Assembly (NCBI GenBank): GCA_963977005.1
Contig: CAXBMQ010000015.1
Coordinates: forward strand, 48,796 to 112,795
From: CAXBCP01 sp963977005
GTDB taxonomy: Bacteria; Pseudomonadota; Alphaproteobacteria; MPNO01; UBA830
DNA length: 64,000 bases
Direction of reading: 5' to 3'
Positions 40,857-49,947 of the stretch are shown here, piece after piece (positions within the stretch are counted from its first letter, which is position 1; each line of letters begins with the position of its first letter). The notes under the pieces were generated by a model. That model searched no databases. It worked only from the letters and a program-made list of their open reading frames with translations, and was not told where the DNA came from. Both the position numbers and the translations under genes were made by a program.

Positions 40857-41876
40857 TTAGACGGCTTCCCGGATGTGGGCGGCGGCGTCCCGCAGGACAT
40901 CGCTACCCGCATTGCGGCGGGGCCCGTTTTCGCTAATGTGCCGCCGCCAGGCGCGGGCTCCGGGCTGTCCCTGAAAAAGCCCCAGCGCGTGCCGCGCCAT
41001 CGCGTACAGGGGGACATTCTCAGCCAGTTCGCGGTCGATATAGGCAAGATAGGCGTCAAGGGCCGCCTGACGACTCGCGGCCGGCGCCCCGCCCAGAACA
41101 GTCTCCTCGATCTCCGCCAGCAGCCAGGGGTTTTCATAGGCGGCACGCCCGACCATCACGCCGTCAACGTGATCGAGATGCGCCTCAACCGCCGACCGCT
41201 CCGTGATTCCGCCATTTATGATAACGGTAAGATCGGGGTATTCCTGCTTCAGCCGATACACGGTTTCATAGTGAAGCGGCGGAATTTCGCGGTTTTCCTT
41301 GGGGCTCAGCCCTTGAAGCCACGCTTTACGCGCGTGGATGATAAACACGTCGCATCCCGTCGCCGCGACCGTCTCGACGAACCCGCGAAAGTCCGCCCAA
41401 GAATCCCGGTCGTCGACCCCTATCCGGGTTTTTACCGTTACCGGGATATCGACCGCCCGCCGCATCCGGTCGATACAGGACGCCACCAGGTCGGGCTCGT
41501 TCATCAGACAGGCGCCGAACCGGGCGTTCTGGACGCGATCGCTGGGGCAACCGACGTTCAGGTTGACCTCGTCATACCCGCGGCGTGCCGCGATTTCGGT
41601 GCAATGCGCCAGAGCGTCCGCATCGGAACCGCCGAGTTGCAATGCAACCGGGTGTTCCGCCGGGTCGAATTTCAGAAAGCGGTCGGTATCGCCATGCAGG
41701 ATAGCCCCGGTGGTTACCATCTCGGTATACAGAAGCGCCGTCGGCGAAATCTGACGCAGCAGATAGCGGTCGTGCCGGTCGGTCCGGTCCATCATCGGTG
41801 CGACCGAGAACCGCCTGTCGAGCGGCGCAACGCCGGGGGCAAGGTCAGCTCGATCGTGGGCCAGGGCAGGTGTCAT
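40857..41876 (-). CDS. dusA: tRNA-dihydrouridine synthase A
   Basis: A 339-residue FMN enzyme reducing uridines 20/20a in the tRNA D-loop with NADPH. DusA hallmarks: FSVAPMMDRTDRHDRYLLR at 23-41, LQLGGSDADALAHC, catalytic Cys110 in NLNVGCPSDRVQ, HARKAWLQGLSPKENREIPPL and INGGI...DGVMVGRAAYENPW. ATG 41876 (MTPALAH) has GGA seven bases upstream; ATG 41957 would add a Cys-rich leader with no counterpart. It lies in a tRNA-modification neighbourhood with queA, tgt and queG. Confidence 0.9.
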   Translation of the reverse strand: MTPALAHDRADLAPGVAPLDRRFSVAPMMDRTDRHDRYLLRQISPTALLYTEMVTTGAILHGDTDRFLKFDPAEHPVALQLGGSDADALAHCTEIAARRGYDEVNLNVGCPSDRVQNARFGACLMNEPDLVASCIDRMRRAVDIPVTVKTRIGVDDRDSWADFRGFVETVAATGCDVFIIHARKAWLQGLSPKENREIPPLHYETVYRLKQEYPDLTVIINGGITERSAVEAHLDHVDGVMVGRAAYENPWLLAEIEETVLGGAPAASRQAALDAYLAYIDRELAENVPLYAMARHALGLFQGQPGARAWRRHISENGPRRNAGSDVLRDAAAHIREAV

Positions 41877-41990
41877 TTCGTCGTCCAAAAGCATCGCGGC
41901 AACCGGATAAATAGGGCAGTTTCCCGAAGAAAAACAGGACTTCCGCGCGAATGCCATTCTGACGAAAGGCGCAATGGCCCCGTCCGGCTT

Positions 41991-42092
41991 CTAGGAGAAG
42001 ACCGCCCCGGCATACACCACCACGATCAGAAGTCCGATCACGACGAAGGCCGCCTGCTTCAGAAACACCCGCCTTCGGCCATGATCCCGCAT
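41991..42092 (-). CDS. Possible 33-aa single-helix membrane peptide
   Basis: Minus-strand ATG 42092 to TAG 41991 encodes 33 residues: a basic start (MRDHGRRRVFLKQ) and one hydrophobic helix (AAFVVIGLLIVVVYAGAVF). The topology (positive inside) and clean frame suggest a real small membrane peptide, but there is no strong ribosome-binding site. It sits between queG and dusA. Confidence 0.4.
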   Translation of the reverse strand: MRDHGRRRVFLKQAAFVVIGLLIVVVYAGAVFS

Positions 42093-42222
42093 GTCACTAC
42101 TCACTCATCTACTAAACGTTCTGCGTATCGGGCGTGGCTTTCGTCAGGTCCCGTCCAGCCCGGGAGCAGTTGAATACCGGAGCGTCCATCCGATTCCAAG
42201 CGGGAAATCCCGCCCGGCGAAA

Positions 42223-43377
42223 TCACCCGCTTTTCCATTCTTTCCGGACATCGGGATCGGTTTCGACAGCGGCGAATTCCGCTCTCAGGGAGTCGAATTC
42301 TGCTGACGGCAGCAGGCGTGACAGGGCCCAGACCGCCATCGCCCGCACCAGCGGCGAAGCATCGTCCAGCAACGCCTTCGCGGAATCGCCAAGCGCAATA
42401 TCGCCGCTATTGCCGATGGCGATCAGCACGTTCCGTACAAAACGGTCCCGACCCAGCCGTTTGACCGGCGAGCCTGAAAAAACGAGCCGGAAGCTGGAAT
42501 CGTCCAGCGCCGCGAAATCCTTTAACCGGGGGCGGCGCAGATGAATATGCGGCCGCAACGCATCATGAGGCGTCGCGGTCGCAAACTTGTTCCACGGACA
42601 GACCGCTAGACAATCGTCGCAGCCATAAATCCGGTTTCCGATCGGAACGCGGAATTCGCGCGGAATATGTCCACCGTGTTCGATTGTCAGATAAGAGATA
42701 CAGCGCCGGGCATCGAGTTTGTACGGCGCCGGGAACGCATTGGTCGGGCAGGCATCCAGGCAGCGCCGACAGCCGCCGCAATGATCCGGCATTGCCGGAC
42801 CGCGCCCGAGATCAAGCGTTGTGAATACTTCTCCCAGAAACAGCCAGGAGCCGAAATCCCGGGAGACCAGGTTGGTGTGCTTGCCCTGCCAGCCAAGCCC
42901 GGCCCGTTGCGCGACCGGTTTTTCCATTACAGGCGCGGTGTCGACAAACAGCTTCACGTCGCACGACCAGTCTTCGGCAATCCGGCGGGCGAGCTGACGC
43001 AGCTGCTTTTTCAGGACATCGTGGTAATCGCGACCGCGCGCATAGGCCGACAGCATAGCCCGCTCCGGATGCGCCTGCAGCAGCATCGGGTCTTCGTCAG
43101 GCCCGTAATTCATCCCCACCGACACGATGCTTTTCACCTCCGGCCAGAGACCGCGGGGAGACTGCCGGCGCGCCTGCGTCGTTTCCATCCAGCCCATGTC
43201 GCCGTGATAGCCGTTGGCGATAAAATCACCGAGATTCCCGGCCGTATCACCGCTCTCGGGACCGGAAAACCCGACGGCATCGAACCCGAGGGCCAGCGCC
43301 TGATCCCGAATGGCCGCCCGCGCATTGTCCTGTCCGCGATCGGGGCTATCTGCAGGGGATCGACCGGAACCGCTCAT
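42223..43377 (-). CDS. queG: Epoxyqueuosine reductase
   Basis: A 384-residue cobalamin-dependent enzyme catalysing the last step of queuosine synthesis (epoxyqueuosine to queuosine in tRNA). The proton donor Asp146 is in LFVDTAPVMEKP, followed by RAGLGWQGKHTNL. Two [4Fe-4S] clusters are read from Cys200/203/206/210 (CGGCRRCLDACP) and Cys253/256/260 (CDDCLAVCPWN) with Cys226 between. A C-terminal HEAT-like region is present. ATG 43377 is one base after the tgt stop, so the two are translationally linked. Confidence 0.94.
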   Translation of the reverse strand: MSGSGRSPADSPDRGQDNARAAIRDQALALGFDAVGFSGPESGDTAGNLGDFIANGYHGDMGWMETTQARRQSPRGLWPEVKSIVSVGMNYGPDEDPMLLQAHPERAMLSAYARGRDYHDVLKKQLRQLARRIAEDWSCDVKLFVDTAPVMEKPVAQRAGLGWQGKHTNLVSRDFGSWLFLGEVFTTLDLGRGPAMPDHCGGCRRCLDACPTNAFPAPYKLDARRCISYLTIEHGGHIPREFRVPIGNRIYGCDDCLAVCPWNKFATATPHDALRPHIHLRRPRLKDFAALDDSSFRLVFSGSPVKRLGRDRFVRNVLIAIGNSGDIALGDSAKALLDDASPLVRAMAVWALSRLLPSAEFDSLRAEFAAVETDPDVRKEWKSG

Positions 43378-43378
43378 A

Positions 43379-44506
43379 TCACAGGGGCTCTATGTCGCCC
43401 TGCGCCTGCTGCGCGCGGAACTCGGCGGCAAACGCGTCAAGTCTGCCCTGTTCGATAGCGCCGCGGATATCGCGCATCAGCTCCTGATAATAGTGCAGGT
43501 TGTGCGTTGTCAGCAGCATGGGGCCCAGCATCTCCTTCGCCTTGAAAAGGTGGTGAAGATAGCCGCGGCTTACGCCACCGACCGACGGGTAATCGCTGTC
43601 GGGGTCGAGCGGGCGGGGGTCCTCGGCGTGGCGTGCGTTCCGGATATTGACCGTGCCGCGCCGGGTGAACGCCTGACCCGTGCGTCCCGAGCGGGTGGGC
43701 AGGACACAGTCGAACATATCGATGCCGCGTTGCACCGCGCCGACGATATCGTCCGGCATCCCGACACCCATAAGATAACGCGGATGGCCTGACGGCAAAG
43801 CCGGCGTCGTCACATCAAGGACCGAGAACATGGCTTCCTGCCCTTCGCCGACGGCAAGCCCGCCGACGGCATATCCGTCGAAGCCGATATCGACCAGGGC
43901 TGCCGCGGATTCGAGGCGCTGATCGGGATAGACGCTGCCCTGCACGATGCCGAACAACCCGTACCCGTCGCGCCGCTCGAACGCGTCGCGGCAGCGCGCC
44001 GCCCAGCGCATCGACAGCCTCATCGATTCCGCCGCCGCCGCCTCGTCGACGCCATTGGCGGTGCATTCGTCCAGCACCATGGTAATCGTCGAATCCAGCA
44101 GGTTCTGGATCTCTATCGAGCGTTCGGGCGTCAACAGGAACTTCGCGCCATCGATATGCGACCGGAACTCGACACCCGTATCGTCCAGCTTGCGCAGGTC
44201 GGTGAGCGACATCACCTGGAAACCGCCGGAATCGGTGAGGATCGGCTTTTCCCAGTCCATGAATCTGTGCAGCCCGCCGAGCCGGTCGACGGTCTCAGCC
44301 CCCGGTCGCAGCATCAGATGATAGGTATTGGCGAGGACGATCTCCGCCCCGGTGCGGGCAACGCTTTCCGATGTCATGCCCTTGACCGTCGCGGCGGTCC
44401 CCACCGGCATGAACACGGGTGTCTCGATCGTGCCATGCGCGGTCGTCAACCTGCCGCGGCGCGCGCGGCCGTCCGCCCCCAGCACCTCGAAACCGAACAT
44501 GGTCAT
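43379..44506 (-). CDS. tgt: tRNA-guanine transglycosylase lacking the zinc cysteines
   Basis: A 375-residue TIM-barrel enzyme inserting preQ1 at tRNA G34. Asp92 (LTDSGGFQVMSL) and nucleophile Asp266 (MFDCVLPTR) are intact, as are YHLMLRPG, GLFGIVQG and the YLHHL helix. However, the zinc site is lost: aligned with E. coli Tgt (constant offset of two), Cys302, 304 and 307 become Ser304, Tyr306 and Val309 (DPDSDYPSVGG), while His333 remains as His335. ATG 44506 overlaps the queA stop (ATGA). The reading frame is intact. The protein may use a zinc-free fold for this subdomain. Confidence 0.92.
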   Translation of the reverse strand: MTMFGFEVLGADGRARRGRLTTAHGTIETPVFMPVGTAATVKGMTSESVARTGAEIVLANTYHLMLRPGAETVDRLGGLHRFMDWEKPILTDSGGFQVMSLTDLRKLDDTGVEFRSHIDGAKFLLTPERSIEIQNLLDSTITMVLDECTANGVDEAAAAESMRLSMRWAARCRDAFERRDGYGLFGIVQGSVYPDQRLESAAALVDIGFDGYAVGGLAVGEGQEAMFSVLDVTTPALPSGHPRYLMGVGMPDDIVGAVQRGIDMFDCVLPTRSGRTGQAFTRRGTVNIRNARHAEDPRPLDPDSDYPSVGGVSRGYLHHLFKAKEMLGPMLLTTHNLHYYQELMRDIRGAIEQGRLDAFAAEFRAQQAQGDIEPL

Positions 44507-45549
44507 GACGGGTCCACCCTGTGCAGAAAACTTGAATCCCCGTAGGAATAAAACCGGTACCCGTTGCTTATGGCGTACGCGTAGGCGGCCCGCATGCGGT
44601 CGAGCCCGGCGAAGGCAGAGACGAGCATGAACAGCGTCGACCGCGGCAGATGGAAATTCGTCATCAGGGCATCTACCGCCCTGAACCGGTAACCGGGTGT
44701 GATGAAGATATTTGTATCGCCGCTGAAGGGCCGAACCTCCCCGTCCGCACTGGCCGCGGATTCGAGCAACCGCAGCGGCGTCGTCCCGACAGAAACAACA
44801 CGGCCGCCGGACGCCCGGGCGGCATTTACCGCAGACGCGGTCGTGGCGTCGATCTCGCCCCATTCGCTGTGCATCCGGTGATCCGCAATACGATCGACCT
44901 TGACCGGCAGGAACGTTCCGGCACCGACGTGCAGCGTGACCCTGGCAAACTGCGCGCCTGCCGCCTGAACGGCGGCCATCAGCCCATCGGTGAAATGCAG
45001 TCCCGCCGTGGGTGCGGCAACGGCGCCCTGCCGCGCCGCATATACCGTCTGGTAATCGCTCTCGTCAGCTTCGGTCGCCCCTCCCGGCCGGGAAATATAG
45101 GGCGGAAGCGGCATTTCGCCGTGGTGCTCAAGCGCCTTGAACAGATCGCCGGTATCGGGGAATGACAATGTCACCTCCCCGGCTTCGCCCTTTGCCTCCA
45201 CCCGCGCGGTAAACCCGTCCGCGAAATCGATCACGTCTCCCGCTGACAGTTTCCGCGCCGGGCGTGCAAAGACCTTCCAGATACCATCGGCTTCCGCCTT
45301 GTGCAGCGTGACCTCGACCCTGGCACCCCGGCGGGTACCGCGCAGCCGGGCGGGAATAACCCGCGTATCGTTGATGACGACGACGTCGCCGGGTGCGAGC
45401 AGCGACGGCAGATCGGAAACGGTGTGATCCACGAGGGTGTCACCGACCTCAAGCAGCTTTGCCGACTCCCGCGGACGCGCAGGCTCGGTCGCGATATTTT
45501 GCGGCGGCAGATCGAAATCGAAATCACTGGTTTGAAGATCGCCGTGCAT
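44503..45549 (-). CDS. queA: S-adenosylmethionine:tRNA ribosyltransferase-isomerase
   Basis: A 348-residue enzyme transferring the ribosyl moiety of SAM to preQ1 in tRNA to give epoxyqueuosine. Hallmarks are DFDFDLPPQNIATEPARPR at the start, INDTRVIPARLRG, PLPPYISR, AAPTAGLHFT and TNFHLPRSTLFMLVSAFAG near the C-terminus. ATG 45549 is preferred over ATG 45606: family members begin just before DFDFxLP, and AGG lies eight bases upstream. It leads the queA-tgt-queG operon. Confidence 0.94.
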   Translation of the reverse strand: MHGDLQTSDFDFDLPPQNIATEPARPRESAKLLEVGDTLVDHTVSDLPSLLAPGDVVVINDTRVIPARLRGTRRGARVEVTLHKAEADGIWKVFARPARKLSAGDVIDFADGFTARVEAKGEAGEVTLSFPDTGDLFKALEHHGEMPLPPYISRPGGATEADESDYQTVYAARQGAVAAPTAGLHFTDGLMAAVQAAGAQFARVTLHVGAGTFLPVKVDRIADHRMHSEWGEIDATTASAVNAARASGGRVVSVGTTPLRLLESAASADGEVRPFSGDTNIFITPGYRFRAVDALMTNFHLPRSTLFMLVSAFAGLDRMRAAYAYAISNGYRFYSYGDSSFLHRVDPS

Positions 45550-45590
45550 GAATGTGCCTGTTGATTGCCCTGCGGGCGCCGAGGGAGCGT

Positions 45591-46085
45591 TCAAGACGTC
45601 TCCCATAATTCAAGAACCACTGCCTCGACCTGGGCAAAATGTTCGTCTCGCTCAAGCACCGGCTGCGGCGTGGAATCCTCGTCCCGCGTCCGGTTGAGCC
45701 CCCATTCGTACACGTATTCACGCAGTTCGTCGGTACCCAGGATCAGCTTGATCAACTGGTTCTGGACGTCGATTGGCGGATCCGCCTCGCCTGTCGTCAT
45801 ATAAATGACAGCGCGCTGGTAGGTAACGGCATCGAGAATGAGCTTGGCTTCTTCCGTGCTCCACAGGCGCGACGGCTCGAAATCGTTCTCTTTGAGCAAT
45901 TTGATTTGCTCGCGCGTAATGGTGCCCGGGTTACCGAGGCGCGGCATGCTGCCCGGGTCTTCGGGCGGCTCGACACCGGCGGCCTGCTCTGCCATGCGCC
46001 GTTTCTGGGCCTTCATGATCTTCATTCGGCGCATAAAAAGATAGACCGTCAGACCGATGACGGCGGCAAATATCAGACTTTCCAT
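45591..46085 (-). CDS. N-terminally anchored hypothetical protein
   Basis: A 164-residue protein: one N-terminal membrane helix (LIFAAVIGLTVYLFM), a basic stretch, then a soluble domain with ITREQIKLLKENDFEPSRLWSTEEAKLILDAVTYQRAVIY. The domain is helical and probably cytoplasmic by the positive-inside rule. ATG 46085 is clear. It precedes queA and may be in the same transcript. No family recognised. Confidence 0.65.
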   Translation of the reverse strand: MESLIFAAVIGLTVYLFMRRMKIMKAQKRRMAEQAAGVEPPEDPGSMPRLGNPGTITREQIKLLKENDFEPSRLWSTEEAKLILDAVTYQRAVIYMTTGEADPPIDVQNQLIKLILGTDELREYVYEWGLNRTRDEDSTPQPVLERDEHFAQVEAVVLELWETS

Positions 46086-46245
46086 GGCTTCAACACACGT
46101 TTCCGGAAATTTCAGACGTTCTGGCGTTTCTTGATACGCGTTGAACGATCAGGGCGAAACCCCTCTATCGATATGGAAATAGGAAAGAAGATTGCGTTAG
46201 ACTAGCCGGGCGCTTCACTTCCGCGACTGAAAGCACCGGCACGCA

Positions 46246-46815
46246 ATGAAACGATTTCTCGCGATCTTTATGCTCACGACTCTGGCCTCCCCCGCGGCGG
46301 CTGACGGCCTGCTGTCGGGTTATGCCTGTGGCACCCTGCCGCCATCCTACAAGGTAGACGTGGAAGTCGCCGACGATTCCGATCAGATGCTCCGGATACG
46401 CGAGTCCGCGATCCGTGCGCTTGCGCGAAGCCAGACAGAAACATCCGGGTCCGCGGAACTTGTGCTTTTGATCGATATGCACGCGATCCGCGAGGGAATC
46501 CGGCGCAAGGAACGCGATCTCGGGTCGGTGACCGACGGGTCGAGCGAACGCATAAAGGCGCGGATGAATCTGTGGTCGAACAAACGGGACAGCATCATCG
46601 GTGGGCGCAAGGACCGCATTATCGACGGCCCGATCGACGAGGTCCGCATCGACATTGCCATCAACGACAAATCCAACGGAAAATGCGTGTGGCGTGGCGA
46701 AGCCGTGCATTCGACTGCCGGTAACGATCAATGGGCTGTCGCCGAAAAGGTCACGCTGCGGTTGATCCGCCTGCTCGGCAGGGATATCCGCGACCGGGAG
46801 TTCGCGGTCGAATAG
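46246..46815 (+). CDS. Secreted hypothetical protein
   Basis: A 189-residue protein with a Sec signal peptide (MKRFLAIFMLTTLASPAAA, cleavage near 19). The mature part has ESAIRALARSQTETSGSAELVLLIDMHA and a C-terminal VAEKVTLRLIRLLG, with two Cys that could pair. The overall layout (small periplasmic strand/helix domain) recalls outer-membrane-assembly or LptE-like accessory proteins, but that is only a resemblance. Function unknown. Confidence 0.65.
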   Translation: MKRFLAIFMLTTLASPAAADGLLSGYACGTLPPSYKVDVEVADDSDQMLRIRESAIRALARSQTETSGSAELVLLIDMHAIREGIRRKERDLGSVTDGSSERIKARMNLWSNKRDSIIGGRKDRIIDGPIDEVRIDIAINDKSNGKCVWRGEAVHSTAGNDQWAVAEKVTLRLIRLLGRDIRDREFAVE

Positions 46816-46940
46816 ACCGGCACCCGGGACAGGCGCTGAAGGATCAGGCGACGGTGGAACGTGCTGGGGGCGTTCATGCTGTGCCTTATTTTCGCAAACC
46901 GGCTATAGGGATTCTGGGACGGCGCGCCTAAAATGCGACC

Positions 46941-48353
46941 ATGAACGATGGCAGCGAAACACAGCCGGAGACCGGCACCGGCTGGGCCGACATGTTTCGG
47001 GGGATTCGCGGAGTCTATACGATCCTGCTGAATGTCGGCATTGGCGTTCATGCCATCGATATTTTCGTCATTACCACCGTCATGCCGACCGTTGTCGCCG
47101 AGATCGGCGGCGTCGAGTTCTATACCTGGACAACGATGCTCTACATGGTCGGCACCATTGTCGGTGCCGCAAGCGGACGTTATGTGCGTTCCGTCCTGGG
47201 GCGGCGAAAGGGCTATGTCGCCGGGGGGCTGATTTTCCTGGTGGGCGCTGCCGGCTGTGCCGCCGCACCGAATATGGCGGTTCTGCTGGTTTTTCGGGCG
47301 GTCGAGGGGTTTGGCGGCGGGCTACTAATGTCGCAATCCATGACCCTGGTGAACGATCTCTATACCGGAAAATTGCGCACCCGCGTATTGGCGACCATCA
47401 CGACGACATGGAGTATCGCCGCCGTCATCGGCCCGCTGATCGGCGGCATATGGGGCAGCATCGGCTGGTGGCGGGGCGCCTTCATGACGACCTGCCTTCT
47501 CACCATCCTTTTCATCGTCGCGGCCTGGCGCGTCATCCCCGACGGCGACGGCGGAGACCGCCACCGCCTGCCCTGGCGCCGCCTCGCCCTGCTCGGCGTT
47601 TCGGTCCTGCTGGTCGGCGGGTCCGGCCAGTTTCATGACATCGCCGTGCGGGTCGGCTTTATCCTGGCGGGACTGTTCTGCCTGTGGATGACGCTGCGGC
47701 TTGATATCGGGGAGAACGGTATTTTCCCCAAACGCGTGCTGTCGCTGTTCGCCCCTATCGGCACGGCGTATTGGGTATTCCTGCTGCTTTCAGCCGGATA
47801 TACGCCGCTGACGATCTTCATGCCGCTGGCGTTGAGCAAGCTTTACGGCCTCGAACCCCTGTGGATCGGCTACATGCTGACGGTTTTTTCGCTCGCCTGG
47901 ACGGTCGGCACGCTGGGCACCGCCGGCTGGGGCGAGAAATGGACGCGCATCGCCTGCGCAAGCGGTCTTGCGATCACGTCGGCGGCGATCGCCGCGATCG
48001 CGGCCACCATCGGAGCAGCGTCGATATGGGAACTGACCGGTTTCATCACCGCCGCGGGCATCGGCGTCGGGATGACCAACGTGCATTCGATTTCCTGGGC
48101 GCTCGCCGCCGCCGAACCCGACCAGGCGCAGATTACCGCCTCCGCCGCCCCGGCCATGCGGTCGATCGGGATTGCTTACGGGGCGGCGATGGCCGGGCTG
48201 ATCGCCAACGCAGCCGGTCTGTCCGAAGGCACCAGCCCGGAAATCGTAAGTGCCGCCCTGCCCTGGGTGTTCGGGATCGGTGCGCTGGTGCCGCTTGCCG
48301 GCAGCCTGTGTGTGATGCGGATGTATGCGCTGAAGCCGGGTGTGAAGATATGA
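46941..48353 (+). CDS. MFS transporter (DHA2-like)
   Basis: A 470-residue inner-membrane protein with about 12-14 helices. The DHA2 motif C region (ATITTTWSIAAVIGPLIGGIWGSIGWWRGAF) identifies a proton-coupled exporter; RYVRSVLGRRKG near 75-86 corresponds to MFS motif A. Substrate is not predictable. ATG 46941 is used. Its stop overlaps the next start (ATGA at 48350), so it is co-transcribed with the metallopeptidase gene. Confidence 0.87.
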   Translation: MNDGSETQPETGTGWADMFRGIRGVYTILLNVGIGVHAIDIFVITTVMPTVVAEIGGVEFYTWTTMLYMVGTIVGAASGRYVRSVLGRRKGYVAGGLIFLVGAAGCAAAPNMAVLLVFRAVEGFGGGLLMSQSMTLVNDLYTGKLRTRVLATITTTWSIAAVIGPLIGGIWGSIGWWRGAFMTTCLLTILFIVAAWRVIPDGDGGDRHRLPWRRLALLGVSVLLVGGSGQFHDIAVRVGFILAGLFCLWMTLRLDIGENGIFPKRVLSLFAPIGTAYWVFLLLSAGYTPLTIFMPLALSKLYGLEPLWIGYMLTVFSLAWTVGTLGTAGWGEKWTRIACASGLAITSAAIAAIAATIGAASIWELTGFITAAGIGVGMTNVHSISWALAAAEPDQAQITASAAPAMRSIGIAYGAAMAGLIANAAGLSEGTSPEIVSAALPWVFGIGALVPLAGSLCVMRMYALKPGVKI

Positions 48354-49066
48354 GCGCGATGCTCGAAAACCAGGCCCTGACACTGGCCGACGGCCGGAAC
48401 GTGCCGGTCAGCATCCGCCGCAGCACACGTGCGCGGCGGATACTGCTGCATGTCGGCGTCTATGACGGCACCGTCGAACTTGTCCTGCCACCGGGCGCAT
48501 CGGCGCGCGAAGGTCTCTCGTTTGCGCGGACCCAGACCCGCTGGGTCGCCAACCAGCTTGCCCGGATCGGCGAAAGCGTGCCTTTTGCCGATGGGGCGGT
48601 TTTCCCTGTTCTGGGTCAACCGGTCACGATCCGGCGCAACGACAGCCGCTCGGCACTGCCGGTGCTCCGGGACGACGTTCTTCTTGTCGGCGGACGCGAC
48701 GACACCGTGCCGTCGCGCGTGCGCCGCTGGGTAAGGGGCCGCGCGCTGGAAGAGATAAAACCGCGGGCCGAACGCATGGGCACGGATCTCGGTCGCCGTC
48801 CCGCCCGCATCTCCATGCGCGATACCCGGTCGCGCTGGGGCAGTTGTTCGCGCGCAGGCAATCTGAATTTTTCGTGGCGCCTTGTCATGGCGCCGGAATT
48901 TGTCCTCGACTATGTCGTCGCTCACGAGGTTGCCCATTTGCGCGAACTGAACCACAGCGCCCGGTTCTGGGCGCTTGTCGATACGCTCTGTCCCGACGTC
49001 GCGACCGCGCGGGGCTGGCTCCGCAAGCATGGCGCCGACCTTCACCGTTACGGACGAGACGGCTGA
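48350..49066 (+). CDS. YgjP-like (DUF45/M48-related) zinc metallopeptidase
   Basis: A 238-residue protein with the YgjP/SprT-like pattern: RRSTRARRILLHV at the start, RDTRSRWGSCSRAGNLNFSWRLVMAP, then the zinc-binding HEVAH at 192-196 and NHSARFW at 201-207 supplying the third ligand region. YgjP relatives are cytoplasmic metallopeptidases of poorly known role. ATG 48350 is overlapped by the MFS stop. Confidence 0.85.
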   Translation: MSAMLENQALTLADGRNVPVSIRRSTRARRILLHVGVYDGTVELVLPPGASAREGLSFARTQTRWVANQLARIGESVPFADGAVFPVLGQPVTIRRNDSRSALPVLRDDVLLVGGRDDTVPSRVRRWVRGRALEEIKPRAERMGTDLGRRPARISMRDTRSRWGSCSRAGNLNFSWRLVMAPEFVLDYVVAHEVAHLRELNHSARFWALVDTLCPDVATARGWLRKHGADLHRYGRDG

Positions 49067-49076
49067 CCCCGACGGG

Positions 49077-49943
49077 TCAGGACGCGCGGATATTCTTCAG
49101 GATATTCGGAAACACAGGGTAGTCCGGATTGACGATTTCCCGCCCGACTTCGAAATGATGCATGCCGTCGAGCACGAAGCTCTCCACCGTGTGGCCCGCG
49201 GCCGCCCAGGCCTCGGCGAATTCCCGGCTCTGACGCTGGAATTCATCCAGTTCGCCCGTTCCCCAGGCCACCGTCAGCGGGATATCATTGGCCGGAATCT
49301 GGCGGATCGAGCTGTTGCGGCCTGCGGATTGTTCCGTCAGGTCGAGATAGGTGTTCCGATGGCTGAGGCGGACGGGTTCGAGCTCGTACATACCGCTGCA
49401 GGCGGCAGCGCTTTTGATGATGTCCGACGGCAGGCCGTAATCGCCGACCCAGTCGGTGACAAGCATCATCCCGCAGATATGACCGCCCGATGAATGGCCA
49501 AGACAATGGATCCGGTTACGATCCCAGCCGTATTCATCCGCGTTGTGCCAGGCCCAGGCGATCGCCGCCCGGTTCTGACGGACGATTTCATCCAGCGATA
49601 CCTTCGGCGCGAGCGCAAAATCGAGAACCAGCACGTTGATGCCCTCGGCAACGAAGGACGGGGCTATATAGGAGCATTGATCCTTGTCCGAGCGGGTCCA
49701 GGCACCGCCGTGGTGATAAATGACGACGGGCGCGCCTTTGTCGGCGACGGGAAAAATATCGAGGCGTTCCATCACGGTCGGCCCGTAGGAGATGTTCTGA
49801 ATGCAGTCCAGTTCGCTGCGGATACGCGCACTGTCCTGGGCGTTGATTTCCATCAATTCGCCTGTGTTCGGCACAAGCGTGGACTGATCGTATTGCCGGT
49901 CCAGCTCGTCTTTTGTGTAGTTGCCCCATACGATGTCGTTCAT
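49077..49943 (-). CDS. Alpha/beta hydrolase, kynurenine formamidase/esterase type
   Basis: A 288-residue hydrolase of the HSL/kynurenine-formamidase group. Oxyanion motif HHGGAW at 77-82; nucleophile Ser151 in LGHSSGGH; catalytic His262/263 in DGMHHFEV. The HGGxW plus GHSxGG pairing fits arylformamidases acting on N-formylkynurenine as well as other carboxylesterases. No kynurenine-pathway gene is adjacent. ATG 49943 is the start of similarity. It follows the EamA gene (stop 49948) by four bases. Confidence 0.8.
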   Translation of the reverse strand: MNDIVWGNYTKDELDRQYDQSTLVPNTGELMEINAQDSARIRSELDCIQNISYGPTVMERLDIFPVADKGAPVVIYHHGGAWTRSDKDQCSYIAPSFVAEGINVLVLDFALAPKVSLDEIVRQNRAAIAWAWHNADEYGWDRNRIHCLGHSSGGHICGMMLVTDWVGDYGLPSDIIKSAAACSGMYELEPVRLSHRNTYLDLTEQSAGRNSSIRQIPANDIPLTVAWGTGELDEFQRQSREFAEAWAAAGHTVESFVLDGMHHFEVGREIVNPDYPVFPNILKNIRAS

Positions 49944-49947
49944 TTCC

